DNA from: Methylotenera sp. G11
GTDB lineage: Bacteria > Pseudomonadota > Gammaproteobacteria > Burkholderiales > Methylophilaceae
Direction: 5' to 3'
Assembly (NCBI RefSeq): GCF_000799735.1
Contig: NZ_JUHH01000001.1
Span: 620,001 to 684,000, forward strand
DNA: 64,000 bases
Part shown: positions 63,762-64,000 of the stretch, piece after piece
How positions within the stretch are numbered: position 1 is the first letter of the stretch
Layout: every line of letters begins with the position of its first letter
The notes under the pieces: generated by a model
Database searches by the model: none
Seen by the model: only the letters and a program-made list of their open reading frames with translations
What the model was told of the DNA's origin: nothing
Program-made: the position numbers and the translations under genes

Positions 63762-64000
63762 ATGACCACCGTTAGCAGTTTCGCGCCGATCGAAGGCGAT
63801 TCGCCACGTGTGCTGATCCTTGGCTCCATGCCTGGCGTCGCCTCGCTGGCCGCGGGGCAATATTATGCGCATCCACGGAATGCATTCTGGAAGATTATGG
63901 AAGCGGTATTGGACATACCTGCAGTTGATGGTTACGAAACTCGGGTTGAAAAACTAAAACACTTCAATATTGCATTATGGGATGTGCTTGAAAGCTGTAT
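63762..64000 (+). CDS. DNA-deoxyinosine glycosylase (hypoxanthine-DNA glycosylase), N-terminal part
   Basis: About 79 codons are visible before the window ends. The reading VLILGSMPGVASLAAGQYYAHPRNAFWKIM is the signature of UDG-superfamily family 6 (HDG), whose members remove deaminated adenine from DNA. Next visible is HFNIALWDVLESC. The gene starts at ATG 63762, 35 bases after the small lipoprotein gene. Confidence 0.88.
   Translation, partial: MTTVSSFAPIEGDSPRVLILGSMPGVASLAAGQYYAHPRNAFWKIMEAVLDIPAVDGYETRVEKLKHFNIALWDVLESC

Noticed and set aside
1-64000. CRISPR arrays, prophage or insertion sequences
   Set aside because: No direct-repeat/spacer pattern, transposase, integrase or phage structural gene was seen on either strand.

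Overview
This window reads as chromosome of a methylotrophic betaproteobacterium, most likely a Methylophilaceae (Methylotenera-like) species. That rests on a formaldehyde-activating-enzyme homolog, the dnaE-accA-tilS and tesA/ybbA/ybbP arrangements, RhlE paralogs with Arg/Gly-rich tails, and overall gene content. No phage, plasmid, insertion sequence or CRISPR array was seen. The taxonomic call is an inference from gene families.

Positions 1-9950 (minus strand) hold a complete assimilatory nitrate regulon: nasT, then an attenuator-like leader, nasS, cobA (siroheme), nirB, a nitrate MFS transporter, a fused PP2C phosphatase/Ser-Thr kinase, nirD and the start of nasA (cut by the window edge). 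A near-perfect sigma-54 promoter lies 34 bases before nasT and a 14/17 match to an NtrC enhancer lies about 100 bases upstream of it. The unit therefore appears to have two layers of control: NtrC/sigma-54 initiation for nitrogen limitation, and NasS-NasT antitermination for nitrate. Positions 11780-14562 (modA, a porin, a ModE-type regulator and a ModE-like operator) plausibly supply molybdate for the NasA cofactor. A membrane PAS-GGDEF diguanylate cyclase sits between the two.

Positions 14640-22545 are a vitamin B12-linked block: nrdB and nrdA (class Ia ribonucleotide reductase), preceded by a cobalamin riboswitch, a possible leader terminator, a sigma-70 promoter and a tandem pair of NrdR boxes with 31-bp centre spacing; then metE (B12-independent methionine synthase) and divergent metR with a MetR box. 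Positions 22594-27811 carry an electron-transfer-flavoprotein module (ETF:quinone oxidoreductase, a LysR regulator, etfB, etfA) and a ferredoxin-NADP reductase.

Positions 27883-41798 are mixed: a large periplasmic-binding/PAS/GAF/GGDEF/EAL protein, a YqhD-like alcohol dehydrogenase with a TetR-type operator, a DUF3634 protein, tRNA-Arg(CCU), a czcCBA-type metal efflux operon with a divergent PII-like protein, a membrane-anchored peroxiredoxin and a Fae homolog.

Positions 42031-64000 are mostly housekeeping: typA, two rhlE-type helicases, a truncated haemoglobin, purT, a sigma-54-dependent response regulator, a TonB receptor, the ybbP/ybbA/tesA cluster, tilS, accA, dnaE, a tiny DUF3012 lipoprotein and the start of a DNA-deoxyinosine glycosylase. 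Several small palindromic repeats punctuate intergenic spaces. The most noteworthy signals are regulatory rather than new protein systems.
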